Shown: in pieces, positions 55,162-64,000 of the stretch | Position numbering within the stretch: position 1 is the first letter of the stretch | How the letters are laid out: every line of letters starts with the position of its first letter | Assembly: GCA_947631505.1 (NCBI GenBank) | Contig: CANRLR010000003.1 | Span: 1 to 64,000, forward strand | From: an uncultured Lachnospiraceae bacterium | GTDB taxonomy: Bacteria > Bacillota > Clostridia > Lachnospirales > Lachnospiraceae | Reading direction: 5' to 3' | DNA: 64,000 bases | Made by a program: the position numbers and the translations under genes | Notes under the pieces: generated by a model | Databases searched by the model: none | Told to the model about the DNA's origin: nothing | What the model saw: only the letters and a program-made list of their open reading frames with translations

Positions 55162-56832
55162 ATGAACAAAAGGGTAAAACAGGTTGTAGCAATGACTACG
55201 GCGGCAGTATTACTGGTTGGGTGCGGTTCCAAAAGTGCTGCAGACATTGCAAAGGAAGCTGAGGCAGAGCGTTCAAAATTAAAAACGGATTTTAGTGTGA
55301 ACTATGATGGTATAAAGTCGAAAATGATTCAGGCAGGTGTTAGTGTACATGATCCGTCTATTTTACAGGTAGACGATACGTATTATATTTATGGCTCCCA
55401 TATGTCTGCTGCGAAATCAACGGACTTGCGGTCATGGGAATATGTGAGTACCATTGACGAGGGTGCTGCAAATGGTTACACGGAGGAAAATCCGGTGTAT
55501 GGAAAGATCTATCAGAGCGAAGATGGTGCGTTAAAATATACAGGAAGCGATGACAGTATTATTCCGACAGACAAGAGCGGTGGAACCCGTATTTGGGCAC
55601 CGGACGTAAAATACAGTAAAAAAGCAGGAGTGTATTATATGTACTTCTGTACAACGTCATCCTTTAATGCGTCTACACTCTGCTATGCAACGTCAGATAA
55701 TCCGGAGGGACCATTTGAATGGAAAGGAAATCTATTGTATTCCGGTCTGGGCGTAGATGATTACAAAGACACGGATGTACTTGATTATGTAGATGAAGAT
55801 TATGTGAAAGAGCATTATCTGACTGCAGGCGGAACGTATAATTATAAAGAATATCCGAATGCTCTTGACCCGACCATTTTTTGGGATAAGGACGGCAGGA
55901 TGTGGATGGTATACGGCTCATGGTCCGGTGGAATTTTCCTGCTTGAAATTGATGAGAGTACCGGTAAGGTCATTCATCCGAAAGCAGACGGCAGTGACCC
56001 GAATGTGGATCCTTATTATGGAAAGCGTCTGATCGGCGGCGGGCATACTTCGATTGAGGGACCATATATCTTATATGATAAAGCGAGCGATTATTATTAT
56101 CTGTATATTTCTGATGGCGGTCTGGAAAGAACCGGAGGATATCAGATTCGTGTTTACCGCTCTAAGACGGTAGACGGTGATTATGTAGATATGAATGGCA
56201 AGAAGCCGGAACTGGGTTCTGGTAATCCGGCTTATTTCGGATTAAAAATGTCAGGGAACTATATGCTGCCGAGTCTGACGCAGGCATATATGGCGACAGG
56301 ACATAATTCGGCATTTATCTCTTCTGACAATAAAAGATACATTGTTGAGCATACCCGTTTTGAAAACCGCGGGGAGGTTCATGAGCCGCGTGTCCACCAG
56401 TATTTCCTGAATGAAGAGGGCTGGCCTTGTATGCTTCCGTATGCCACCGATGGGGAAACGATTTCGGAAAAAGGATATGAGAAATCTATGATTGCCGGTG
56501 AGTATTATGTAGTAAACCAAGGTACCAAAATTGATGCCAATATTGCAGAGCCGGAGAAATGGGTATTTACAGAAAACGGTTATGTGTTAGGGAAGAAAGT
56601 AACCGGAACATGGGAGCAGAAGGAAAATAGTTATTATGTGCATCTGACATTTGGCATTGATGAACAGGGAAGTGAAGATGAGTCATCGGATGATGAAAAG
56701 AACACCGAAAAGGATAAAGATAGTTTCAGCGGTGTGTTCTGTGAAATGAATGACGAGGCGGGAACAAAAGTTATGACATTTTCTGCTGTTGGAAAGAATC
56801 AGAGTATCTGGGGTGTAAAATATAATGAGTAA
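55162..56832 (+). CDS. GH43 arabinanase-like lipoprotein
   Basis: Surface lipoprotein glycoside hydrolase of 556 residues. The lipobox LLVGC puts the anchor at Cys21. The five-bladed GH43 propeller (about 58-390) has the three acids in place: Asp64 in VHDPSILQ (base), Asp near 235 in NALDPTIFW, and Glu near 298 in TSIEGPYIL (acid). TRIWAPDVKY and MWMVYGSWSGGIFL resemble endo-1,5-alpha-L-arabinanases. The C-terminal beta domain (about 440-556) carries a charged insert (EDESSDDEKNTEKDKD). It probably releases arabino-oligosaccharides for the ABC system downstream (inference). The next gene overlaps by 8 nt. Confidence 0.9.
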   Translation: MNKRVKQVVAMTTAAVLLVGCGSKSAADIAKEAEAERSKLKTDFSVNYDGIKSKMIQAGVSVHDPSILQVDDTYYIYGSHMSAAKSTDLRSWEYVSTIDEGAANGYTEENPVYGKIYQSEDGALKYTGSDDSIIPTDKSGGTRIWAPDVKYSKKAGVYYMYFCTTSSFNASTLCYATSDNPEGPFEWKGNLLYSGLGVDDYKDTDVLDYVDEDYVKEHYLTAGGTYNYKEYPNALDPTIFWDKDGRMWMVYGSWSGGIFLLEIDESTGKVIHPKADGSDPNVDPYYGKRLIGGGHTSIEGPYILYDKASDYYYLYISDGGLERTGGYQIRVYRSKTVDGDYVDMNGKKPELGSGNPAYFGLKMSGNYMLPSLTQAYMATGHNSAFISSDNKRYIVEHTRFENRGEVHEPRVHQYFLNEEGWPCMLPYATDGETISEKGYEKSMIAGEYYVVNQGTKIDANIAEPEKWVFTENGYVLGKKVTGTWEQKENSYYVHLTFGIDEQGSEDESSDDEKNTEKDKDSFSGVFCEMNDEAGTKVMTFSAVGKNQSIWGVKYNE

Positions 56833-57085
56833 AATAAGAGATTTTTTCTATAATAAAGAGAACCAGCATACCGTGGACATTATAAAAGATGTCGTGTCAT
56901 GGGTGGTGGTAACAGGATTGTCCTATGTTTACTGGGTGGCGATGCTGCTGCTTATTTCACTGTTTTTATTAAATGTATGGCATGTGACATGGGAGCAGAT
57001 CGTTCGCTATTCCATCGGACTGATGATTGTGACATCCGTTGTATATATGATTACGATTTTTCGCAGACGATGGAAGGAAAAGTAG
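56825..57085 (+). CDS. Small two-helix membrane protein
   Basis: Not recognised. It has 86 residues with two hydrophobic helices (about 27-52 and 58-78: WVAMLLLISLFLLNVW, IGLMIVTSVVYMITIF) and a basic tail (RRRWKEK), so both ends are probably cytoplasmic. The start overlaps the GH43 gene by 8 nt, which suggests coupled translation and a role near the lipoprotein or the membrane transporter. Confidence 0.7.
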   Translation: MSKIRDFFYNKENQHTVDIIKDVVSWVVVTGLSYVYWVAMLLLISLFLLNVWHVTWEQIVRYSIGLMIVTSVVYMITIFRRRWKEK

Positions 57086-57203
57086 TAAAGTCGTGGTAAT
57101 TATGCAATTCTTGGGAGCGGTGTATTACACACCGCTCTATGAAACGGCAGGGTTACAGCCTTGTGCGGAGCAAGAATTGCATGGTAATCATGCAATTCTT
57201 GAG

Positions 57204-57230
57204 AGCGGTGGTATCTCACACCGCTTTTTT
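57204..57230 (+). terminator. Terminator 1 of the array
   Basis: Stem AGCGGTG (57204-57210) with CACCGCT (57219-57225), then six T residues. Confidence 0.75.
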
Positions 57231-57259
57231 GATTGTATAGGAAAGTTCTTGTTTTGCAG

Positions 57260-57287
57260 AGCGTCGGCTTCTCACGACGCTTTTTTT
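57260..57287 (+). terminator. Terminator 2 of the array
   Basis: Stem AGCGTCG (57260-57266) with CGACGCT (57275-57281), then seven T residues. Confidence 0.8.
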
Positions 57288-57346
57288 GACTGTATACGAA
57301 AGTTCTTCATTTGCGGAGCAAAAGTTTGCCAGAGGCAAACTTTGAG

Positions 57347-57375
57347 AGCGTCGGCTTCTCACGACGCTTTTTTTT
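57347..57375 (+). terminator. Terminator 3 of the array
   Basis: Stem AGCGTCG (57347-57353) with CGACGCT (57362-57368), then eight T residues. Stem and loop match terminator 2 exactly. Confidence 0.8.
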
Positions 57376-57461
57376 GTTCAATATGCATAATTTTTACTAA
57401 AACTTTTCAAAAAAAGAGGCTTTTTATTATAAAAAATGACAATAAAAGTAGGGAAATCATA

Positions 57462-57490
57462 TTGACTTTTAGGCATAATCATAGTAAAAT
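57462..57490 (+). promoter_or_regulatory. Promoter of the ABC sugar-uptake operon
   Basis: TTGACT (57462-57467), a 17-nt spacer, TAAAAT (57485-57490). It is 72 nt upstream of the binding-protein start. Confidence 0.7.
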
Positions 57491-57562
57491 TATATGTGCT
57501 AAAGTCTTTTATTTTGCCCGAAGCAGGACAAAATTGATGAAATAAATGGTTAGGAGGATGTT

Positions 57563-60562
57563 ATGCGGCGTAAAAAAATGACAGAAAAAGTCAAAAAAAC
57601 AGTTGTACTCGGATTAGCAGCGGCGCTGATTGTTGGTTGTGTCGGTCAGCGTGCAGTTTCTAATGCAGACACCGAGACGACAGATGGAAATGCGGCGGCT
57701 GCCAGCGAAGCGGCTTCAGCATCGAGTGGTACACAAGAGTATTCCAGTGAACGTATTGGAACGAACTACACTGTGACCAGTGCGAAGTATACGTTGAAAG
57801 ATTACACGGGCAAAGAAGTATCTTTTGAGGCAGGGAATATGGCCCAGAGTGATACGAAAAGTAAACTGACAACGGATACGAAGGAGTACGAAAAGAGTGA
57901 CAAAGTATTAAAACTGGTTACGGGAGACAAGGCGGAGCTTAAAATTGATGTCCCACAGGATGGTCTCTATTATATGAATCTGGATTACTATTCCTATGAT
58001 GAATCCATTCTTCCGGTTTCTTTGGAAATGAAAGTGGATGGGAAATATCCGTTTTATGAAACTCGTAATCTTGAGTTCGAGACTACCTGGAAGCTCAGTG
58101 ATGAACCGAACAAGGACCGTTATGATAAAGAAGTGGTAGCGATTCCAGAAAAGGTCTATCAGTGGGAAACAAAAGCAGTCGGGGACTCCAGTTACCGAAA
58201 TTCCGATCCACTGAAGTTTGAACTGAAAAAGGGTGTACATACAATATCCTTGGAAATTCAAGAGGGATACTTCCTTTTGGGAAATATTTCTTTGAGCGGA
58301 CAGAAAGCTCTGGCGGCATATACCGGTTCGGAAAAAGCGGATGGCAGTGAGATAATTGAAGTGCAGGGTGAACATTTCGACACGACCAATGACTCTGCAA
58401 TTCATGGTATAACAGAATATGATGCGGACGTAGAGCCTTATGAGGTAGGGGAGACTGTTCTGAATACGCTGGATTCAGATTCCTTTAACTCTGCGGGACA
58501 AAGGGTAACTTACAAATTTAAAGTGGAAAAAGAGGGTAATTACAAAATCGGAATGAATTACCGCCAGTCTGAAAAGACAGACTTCCCGGTGTTTGTGGAC
58601 ATAGCAGTAGACGGCCAGATTCCGAACGAAGCATTCCGCTCCTATTCCATGGCATACGGTACGGGCTATCAGAGACATACATTGACCGATACGAGCGGCA
58701 ATGCGATGACGGTACATCTCACACCGGGAGAACACACAGTAAGTTATACGATCAGCATGGATAATATCCGGTATATTTTTGAGAAATTGGATGTTATCAT
58801 GTCAGATGTGAACGATCTGTCTCTTGAGATCACGAAAGTAGCAGGAACGAATGCAGACAAATACCGTGATTTGAAACTGACACGATATATTCCGAATCTG
58901 GAAGAAAAATTAAGAGGATATGCAAAAGAGTTAAGAGAGTTAGAGAAGAGTGCGGTTAAATGGAGTGACAGTGATGAGCGTGTTGCAGTAATGTCATCTA
59001 TGCTGATTGCTGCAAATCAGTTGGAGAGTCTGGCTAATAATACGGATGAGATTCCGTATCGTATTGCTGAGCTGTCTACCAGTACGAACTCTGTCAATCA
59101 TTATCTGGCACAGACGATCGACGACCTTTTGGTGAATGATCTGGCAATTGACCGTTTGTGGATTTATCAGGACGGAGCAGAGCTTCCGGAAGAGGGAGGA
59201 TTCTTTGAAGGAATGGCGAAGAATGTCAAACGTTTCATTTCTTCCTTTACGGATAAGTCCTACTCTACAAAATCAGGAGATAAAGAGCATCTTCAGGTCT
59301 GGGTAAACCGTTCCAATCAGTATATTCAGACAATGCAGAAACTGATTGATGAAAAGTTTACTCCAAAGACCGGTATCACAGTAGATATCAGTGTCATGCC
59401 GGACCAGAATAAACTGGTATTGGCAAATTCGGCAAACAATGCACCGGATGTTGCTCTCAGCCTGAACTACACGGTTCCGTATGAGCTTGGTATTCGTGGT
59501 GCTTTAGTGGATATGGCACAATTTGATGATTTCAAAGAAGTGGCAGCTCCGTATGAACCGGGATTCTTCCTGACAGGAACAATCGGTGATAAGGTTTATT
59601 CCATGCCGGAGACAATGAACTTCTGGGTAATGTTCTATCGTACCGATGTGATGGAAAAGCTTAATATTCCGGTTCCTCAGACACAGCAGGATGTGATTGA
59701 TATGCTTCCTACCCTGCAGATGCGCGGATTGAATTACTATTATCCGACAGCTGGTATGCTGCTTATGAGAAACTTCCATGGTACGACACCTTTGATTGTG
59801 CAGAACGGTGGTTCCCTTTATAATCCGACAGCTGCAGAAGGCACAAATTTCGGCTCAGAGGAAACGGTGAAAGGTTTTACCGAGCTGACGGACTTGTTTA
59901 CTGTTTATAATCTGCCGGTAAATATTGATAACTTCTATCAGCATTTCAGAAATGGTGATATGCCAATTGGAGTTGCCGATTTTGCAACTTATAATATGTT
60001 GAAGAATGCTGCTCCTGAGCTGGATGGTTCATGGCAGATTGCTCTTGCACCTGGTACAAAGAAGGAAGATGGAACGATTGACCGTACAGTATGTGGTCAG
60101 GCAGAAGCAAGTGTTATCTTTAAGAGCGATTCAGAACGAGAGAAAAAAGCATGGGAATTCATTAAATGGTGGGCATCGACCGAAACTCAGGCAGAGTACG
60201 GACAGACACTTCAGACTTCCTATGGTAATGATTACATTTGGCCGACTGCAAATATGGCTGCTCTTGACCAGCTGCCATTGGATTCTGCAGACAAGAAAGT
60301 AATTGAAGCAACTGCAAAAAATGTTGTGGATGTTCCTCGTGTTCCGGGAACTTATATGCTGGAGCGTGAAGTAAGTAATGCTTTCAATGAAATCGTACAG
60401 GGTGTTGATGTTCAGAGCCGTGTGGATAAGGCGGTGAAGAGTATCAACCATGAGTTTGACCGCAAGCTGGAGGAGTTCGGTTATAACGATAGTGACGGTT
60501 CGGTGAAAGAAGAATATAATATCCCGACAATTGAATCTGTTAAAAAGATACTCGGCAAATAA
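57563..60562 (+). CDS. Oversized ABC substrate-binding lipoprotein with CBM-like modules
   Basis: Lipoprotein of 999 residues. The lipobox LIVGC puts the anchor at Cys26. Two beta-sandwich, carbohydrate-binding-like modules follow at about 65-250 and 260-425; each ends in a GVHTISLEI or GEHTVSYTI strand. A helical linker (about 425-560) leads to a family 1 extracellular binding domain (about 573-985: ITVDISVMPDQNKLVLA, APDVALSLNYTVPYELG, FWVMFYRTDVMEKL, AWEFIKWWAS). Ordinary family 1 binding proteins have about 430 residues. AGGAGG precedes ATG 57563. With the two permeases it forms a sugar importer; no ATPase is in view, so a shared MsmK-type ATPase is likely. Confidence 0.85.
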   Translation: MRRKKMTEKVKKTVVLGLAAALIVGCVGQRAVSNADTETTDGNAAAASEAASASSGTQEYSSERIGTNYTVTSAKYTLKDYTGKEVSFEAGNMAQSDTKSKLTTDTKEYEKSDKVLKLVTGDKAELKIDVPQDGLYYMNLDYYSYDESILPVSLEMKVDGKYPFYETRNLEFETTWKLSDEPNKDRYDKEVVAIPEKVYQWETKAVGDSSYRNSDPLKFELKKGVHTISLEIQEGYFLLGNISLSGQKALAAYTGSEKADGSEIIEVQGEHFDTTNDSAIHGITEYDADVEPYEVGETVLNTLDSDSFNSAGQRVTYKFKVEKEGNYKIGMNYRQSEKTDFPVFVDIAVDGQIPNEAFRSYSMAYGTGYQRHTLTDTSGNAMTVHLTPGEHTVSYTISMDNIRYIFEKLDVIMSDVNDLSLEITKVAGTNADKYRDLKLTRYIPNLEEKLRGYAKELRELEKSAVKWSDSDERVAVMSSMLIAANQLESLANNTDEIPYRIAELSTSTNSVNHYLAQTIDDLLVNDLAIDRLWIYQDGAELPEEGGFFEGMAKNVKRFISSFTDKSYSTKSGDKEHLQVWVNRSNQYIQTMQKLIDEKFTPKTGITVDISVMPDQNKLVLANSANNAPDVALSLNYTVPYELGIRGALVDMAQFDDFKEVAAPYEPGFFLTGTIGDKVYSMPETMNFWVMFYRTDVMEKLNIPVPQTQQDVIDMLPTLQMRGLNYYYPTAGMLLMRNFHGTTPLIVQNGGSLYNPTAAEGTNFGSEETVKGFTELTDLFTVYNLPVNIDNFYQHFRNGDMPIGVADFATYNMLKNAAPELDGSWQIALAPGTKKEDGTIDRTVCGQAEASVIFKSDSEREKKAWEFIKWWASTETQAEYGQTLQTSYGNDYIWPTANMAALDQLPLDSADKKVIEATAKNVVDVPRVPGTYMLEREVSNAFNEIVQGVDVQSRVDKAVKSINHEFDRKLEEFGYNDSDGSVKEEYNIPTIESVKKILGK

Positions 60563-60580
60563 GATTGGATGGAGTGGAAT

Positions 60581-61534
60581 ATGGCAAAAAACAAAGATAA
60601 TATTGTACGGGCGAATAGTACAAAGAAAAAGAATACCAATATTCGCAAGCGAGAGAATTCAAATCCAAATGGATATATCTTTATGGCACCATACGCACTT
60701 GTTTTTATCGTATTTATTTTAGTGCCGGTAGCCTTGGCAGTGATTCTGTCATTTACAAACTTTAATGCAGTTCAGATGCCTTCCTTTACGGGTTTTCTTA
60801 ACTACATTACCCTGATAACAAGTGATGAGGTGTTCATGCAGCATGTATTGCCGAATACGGTAGTGTATGCAGTAGTAGTAGGTATTGGAGGATATGTTCT
60901 CGCGTTTATCCTCGCATGGGCACTTTGTAACCTTACTAAATTACCAAGAACAATATTTGCATTGATTTTATATTCCCCAAGTATGACGATCGGTGTTGCG
61001 ATGACGGTATTGTGGAAGACGATTTTTTCCGGTGACCAGACAGGACTTCTGAACAGCTGGTTAATGAGCTTGGGAGTAATCAATGAGCCGATTCTTTGGT
61101 TGATTAGTACAGACTATCTGCTGGCAATTGTAATTATCGTAGGATTGTGGTCCTCTATGGGTGTAGGTTTCCTCTCTATGATATCCGGTATTCTGAACTC
61201 GGATGAAGAACTGTATGAGGCAGCTGCCATAGACGGTGTAAAGAACCGTTTTCAGGAAATGATCTATATTACAATTCCACAGATGAAACCGCAGATGTTG
61301 TTTGCGGCGGTTATGGCTGTTGTAAACGCATTCCAGAATGGTATGATTTCCACCTGGCTGACTGGTAACCCGTCACCGAACTATGCAGCACAGTTGATCG
61401 TGAACCACATTGAGGATTATGGTTTCCTCCGGTTCGAAATGGGTTATGCAGCGGCGGTATCCGTAGTGTTACTGTTAATTGTACAATTATTCTCAAAAGT
61501 ATGTAATACACTGCTTACAGAGAAAGATGAATAA
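60581..61534 (+). CDS. ABC sugar permease, MalF/UgpA-type
   Basis: Membrane subunit of 317 residues with six helices after a basic N-terminus. The EAA loop, where the ATPase docks, reads [26 protein letters not shown] near 215. ATG 60581 is 18 nt after the binding-protein stop with GGAG upstream. It pairs with the next gene to form the channel for an oligosaccharide taken up by the large lipoprotein. Confidence 0.92.
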   Translation: MAKNKDNIVRANSTKKKNTNIRKRENSNPNGYIFMAPYALVFIVFILVPVALAVILSFTNFNAVQMPSFTGFLNYITLITSDEVFMQHVLPNTVVYAVVVGIGGYVLAFILAWALCNLTKLPRTIFALILYSPSMTIGVAMTVLWKTIFSGDQTGLLNSWLMSLGVINEPILWLISTDYLLAIVIIVGLWSSMGVGFLSMISGILNSDEELYEAAAIDGVKNRFQEMIYITIPQMKPQMLFAAVMAVVNAFQNGMISTWLTGNPSPNYAAQLIVNHIEDYGFLRFEMGYAAAVSVVLLLIVQLFSKVCNTLLTEKDE

Positions 61535-61552
61535 CGAAAAGGAGGGTGAATC

Positions 61553-62422
61553 ATGGCTTATAAAGGAAAGCGTATGAATCCGCAGAAGTTTGAAAGAGGT
61601 CAGATTAAAATCATGATTATCTTACTTCCTCTGCTGATATTCATGGCGATGCCATTGGTATATATTGCAAATCATGCTTTTAAGCCGATGGATGAGTTGT
61701 TTGCATTCCCACCTACATTCTTTGTAAAGAATGCAACATTTGAAAACTTTGAAAAACTGGCAAAATTCAGTAGATCATCTGGTGTGCCGATGAGCCGTTA
61801 CATATTTAACAGTATTGTTGTAACGGTGGCAACAGTAGGATTTTCATTATTGTTTACAACAATGTCTGCCTTTGCACTTTCAAAACTGAAGTTCAAAGGC
61901 CGGAACATGATGATGTCCATTAACCAGTTCGCACTGATGTTTGTGCCGACGGCGGTGTTGATTCCGAGATATCTGGTAATTGCAACAACTGGTATGATTG
62001 ATACTTTGTGGGCGCATATCTTACCGCTTGTAGCATATCCGGTTGCATTGTTCCTTGTCAAGCAGTTCGTGGATCAGGTGCCGGATGCACTGATTGAAGC
62101 AGCATATATTGATGGCGCGACCGATTTTAAGGTGTATATCAAGCTGATAATACCGATGATAAAACCGGCGATTGCCACAGCGACAATTTTGACGTTCCAG
62201 CAGGTTTGGACGAATGTGGAAACTTCGAACTTCTTTGTAAATGAAGATAGTATGAAGACTCTGACATTTTATATGAACTCTATGATTAACGTAAATAATG
62301 CTGTGTCCGGACAGGGTATGTCTGCAGCGGCAACGTTGATTCTGTTTGTACCAAACCTTGTATTGTTCATTTTCTGTCAGAACGGAGTAATGAACACAAT
62401 GGCACATTCTGGTATCAAGTAA
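61553..62422 (+). CDS. ABC sugar permease, MalG/UgpE-type
   Basis: Second membrane subunit of 289 residues with six helices. The EAA loop is ALIEAAYIDGATDFKVYIKLIIPM near 180. GGAGG precedes ATG 61553. It follows the first permease by 18 nt and precedes the NHL/TPR gene by 32 nt, all on one transcript. Confidence 0.92.
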   Translation: MAYKGKRMNPQKFERGQIKIMIILLPLLIFMAMPLVYIANHAFKPMDELFAFPPTFFVKNATFENFEKLAKFSRSSGVPMSRYIFNSIVVTVATVGFSLLFTTMSAFALSKLKFKGRNMMMSINQFALMFVPTAVLIPRYLVIATTGMIDTLWAHILPLVAYPVALFLVKQFVDQVPDALIEAAYIDGATDFKVYIKLIIPMIKPAIATATILTFQQVWTNVETSNFFVNEDSMKTLTFYMNSMINVNNAVSGQGMSAAATLILFVPNLVLFIFCQNGVMNTMAHSGIK

Positions 62423-62454
62423 ACTATTGCAAAAAAGTGAAGGATAGAGGCATT

Positions 62455-64000
62455 ATGAAGAGAAAAAGAAAAATTTTAAGTCTGATAGCTGTACTTCTGT
62501 TTGCAATCGGAATTACTTCAGAAGTCCGTACCGTAACCGTTTCAGCGGCATCTCCGTATAAGACATATACAATCGACGGATACGGACAGTATATGGTTGA
62601 AACCCAGACAGCATATCTGGCAAAAAAGACAATTATTAAATTCGGGAGTGAATTCCTGAAAAATCCAAACGACATGGTCGTGAGAGATGATGGAACCATC
62701 TATGTTGCGGACACGGGAAACAGCAGAGTGATTGTCGGTGACATAAATGGAAAGCTGACCCGTAAAATTGGTGAGGGCGTATTAAAGACACCAATGGGAA
62801 TTTTTGTAACAGATAATAATCATGTATACGTGGCAGACCGTGGTGCAGAAGCTGTATTTGAATTTGATGAGAACGGCACTGTGCTAAATCAATATGGTAA
62901 ACCGGATAATCCATTATATGGGGACGGCTTGAGCTTTCTTCCATTAAAAGTGGTGGTAAACGATGCCGGAATTATGTTTATTGTATGTGAGTCCAATACA
63001 AATGGTATTGTGGAGATTTCTCCTTCGGAGGGCGGAACATTTCTTGGTTACTTCGGTACAAACTATGCTTCCACCAGTTTACAGACAATTATATACCGTG
63101 CAATTCTGACAAAAGAGCAGAGAGCAAAAATGGTAAGTAATATTCCGTCTACCCCGGATAATCTGGCAATTGATGAAAAGGGATTGATATACACGGTAAC
63201 ACGTGGTGATGATGATACCAGTTTGAAACGTCTGAATATTGCTGGTGCCAATATGATTGCCAGTGGTAAGACACAGGGAGTTTATGATGAAGCACCGGCC
63301 GCTGTAGCAGTTGGAAATCATGATAATATTTATGTGGCTTCGCAGATGGGTTACATCTATGAGTATAATAACACGGGCGAGCCGCTCTATGTATTTGGCG
63401 GACAGGATGACGGTACGCAGCGTGAGGGTCTTTCAACATTGGTATCTTCCATTCAGGTAGATAAGAATGATAATATTTACGTGTTGGACGCAGACCGTTG
63501 TCAGATTCAGGTCTATGAGCCATCGGAGTTTACCCAAAAGCTCCATAACGCTCTGTATCTCTATTCCAAGGGTAGATATACAGAAAGCCGTGAACCGCTG
63601 ACAGAGGTTCTGAAAATGAACAGTATGTTTGATTATGCGAATAAGGCAATGGGACGTGCGTATTTTCAGGAAGAGAATTATGAGCAGGCATTAAAATATT
63701 CCCGTCTTGCCAAAGACAAAGAAGGATACTCCGATGCCTTCTGGGAAATGCGAAATGTATGGCTGAAAAACAATATTGTCATGGGACTGGGACTTATTGT
63801 CCTGCTATATATTATTTGCAAAGTAATTGGTATTTTAGACCGCAAGAAGGGTATTCTGAATGGACCGAGAAAAGTAAAAGAAAGAATCGGACAGAATAAA
63901 GTGATGTCGAATCTTGCATATGCGAAGTATTTTATGAAGCATCCGATTGACGGTTCCTATGGAATTGCCCGTGAGGGAAGAGCATCTTGGGCTTCCGCAT
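62455..64000 (+). CDS. NHL-repeat/TPR/membrane protein, partial (possible YIP1 tail)
   Basis: Runs off the right edge; 515 codons are visible and no stop is reached. ATG 62455 follows AGGATAGAGG. Residues 1-31 are a signal peptide. NHL-type blades fill about 55-365 (NDMVVRDDGTIYVADTGNSRV, VDKNDNIYVLDADRCQIQV). A TPR-like stretch lies at about 363-432 (YSKGRYTESREPLTEVL, YFQEENYEQALKYSRLAK). A membrane helix spans about 438-460 (MGLGLIVLLYIICKVIGIL). The last segment (FMKHPIDGSYGIAREGRASW) resembles the opening of a YIP1 domain. It probably spans the membrane beside the importer, sensing or docking sugar (inference). Confidence 0.8.
   Translation, partial: MKRKRKILSLIAVLLFAIGITSEVRTVTVSAASPYKTYTIDGYGQYMVETQTAYLAKKTIIKFGSEFLKNPNDMVVRDDGTIYVADTGNSRVIVGDINGKLTRKIGEGVLKTPMGIFVTDNNHVYVADRGAEAVFEFDENGTVLNQYGKPDNPLYGDGLSFLPLKVVVNDAGIMFIVCESNTNGIVEISPSEGGTFLGYFGTNYASTSLQTIIYRAILTKEQRAKMVSNIPSTPDNLAIDEKGLIYTVTRGDDDTSLKRLNIAGANMIASGKTQGVYDEAPAAVAVGNHDNIYVASQMGYIYEYNNTGEPLYVFGGQDDGTQREGLSTLVSSIQVDKNDNIYVLDADRCQIQVYEPSEFTQKLHNALYLYSKGRYTESREPLTEVLKMNSMFDYANKAMGRAYFQEENYEQALKYSRLAKDKEGYSDAFWEMRNVWLKNNIVMGLGLIVLLYIICKVIGILDRKKGILNGPRKVKERIGQNKVMSNLAYAKYFMKHPIDGSYGIAREGRASWASA

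Larger units (their letters stand above)
57095..57375 (+). repeat. Tandem array of terminator-like hairpin cassettes
   Basis: Non-coding. In order: hairpin 57115-57137 (9-bp stem, no T-run); perfect 13-bp hairpin 57171-57183/57189-57201; terminator 57204-57230 (stem AGCGGTG/CACCGCT); terminator 57260-57287 (AGCGTCG/CGACGCT); perfect 10-bp hairpin 57321-57330/57334-57343; terminator 57347-57375 (same stem as the one at 57260). Direct repeats link the units: 57095-57122 resembles 57183-57210, and 57231-57262 resembles 57288-57319. It separates the GH43 unit from the ABC operon. Confidence 0.85.

Noticed and set aside
57095-57375. CRISPR array
   Set aside because: Repeats are irregular, pair internally as terminators, and no uniform repeat-spacer period or cas gene is present.
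57093-57545. 150-codon frame across the hairpin array
   Set aside because: The repeated peptide pieces simply mirror DNA-level hairpin repeats; T-runs and stems explain it, and no ribosome site precedes it.

Overview
The window reads as chromosome of a low-to-mid GC, spore-forming, strictly anaerobic member of the Clostridia, most likely Lachnospiraceae. Four things point there: a trimeric NAD-linked [FeFe] hydrogenase operon, both dipicolinate synthase subunits, secreted proteins built from Big_2 and BspA-type repeats, and strong AGGAGG ribosome binding sites with frequent GTG/TTG starts. No rRNA, tRNA, CRISPR array, prophage or insertion sequence was recognised.

Layout. 0-5 kb: a Big_2 surface protein, glycogen phosphorylase and a convergent subtilisin-like protease. 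5-16 kb: an envelope/export cluster with a duplicated operator in front (MMPL transporter, YhgE-like coiled-coil protein, TetR regulator, CDP-glycerol transferase, an asymmetric heterodimeric ABC exporter, a BspA-type lipoprotein). 16-20 kb: HydC-HydB-HydA-type bifurcating hydrogenase. 20-27 kb: cysteine synthase, a GHL10-type secreted hydrolase, a PAP2 phosphatase, an unknown anchored protein, a DUF6472 mini-protein, a MATE pump and a convergent carbamate kinase. 27-32 kb: a beta-CASP RNA nuclease, an EAL phosphodiesterase with a degenerate GGDEF domain, and a translationally coupled extracytoplasmic propeller protein resembling arylsulfotransferase. 32-44 kb: transaldolase, split transketolase, AroA, ArgS, two P-loop ATPases, YqeG, PepP, an AroD-AroK fusion and EF-P. 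44-49 kb: CsoR, CopA with an extra C-terminal CopZ-like domain, and MetY. 49-53 kb: two E1-like enzymes (MoeB/ThiF and TcdA), a TtcA-like thiolase, and DpaA/DpaB. 53-64 kb: AsnB on the minus strand, then a carbohydrate locus (GH43 lipoprotein, small membrane protein, 999-residue binding protein, two permeases, and an NHL/TPR/membrane protein that runs off the end).

The most unusual material is non-coding. A 110-nt structured element occurs twice (12841-12949 and 49955-50064) with four substitutions and one indel. Both copies end exactly at a start codon and supply its Shine-Dalgarno sequence, and a 17-nt piece of the same leader precedes a third gene at 50775. A second oddity is a tandem array of terminator-like hairpins at 57095-57375, built of repeated cassettes in which an inner hairpin has been exchanged inside constant flanks. 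Two promoters (15842 and 48994) are followed almost at once by a hairpin and T-run, a layout suggesting short leader transcripts or attenuation.

All functional calls rest on reading motifs and gene context by eye; no database search or folding calculation was run.
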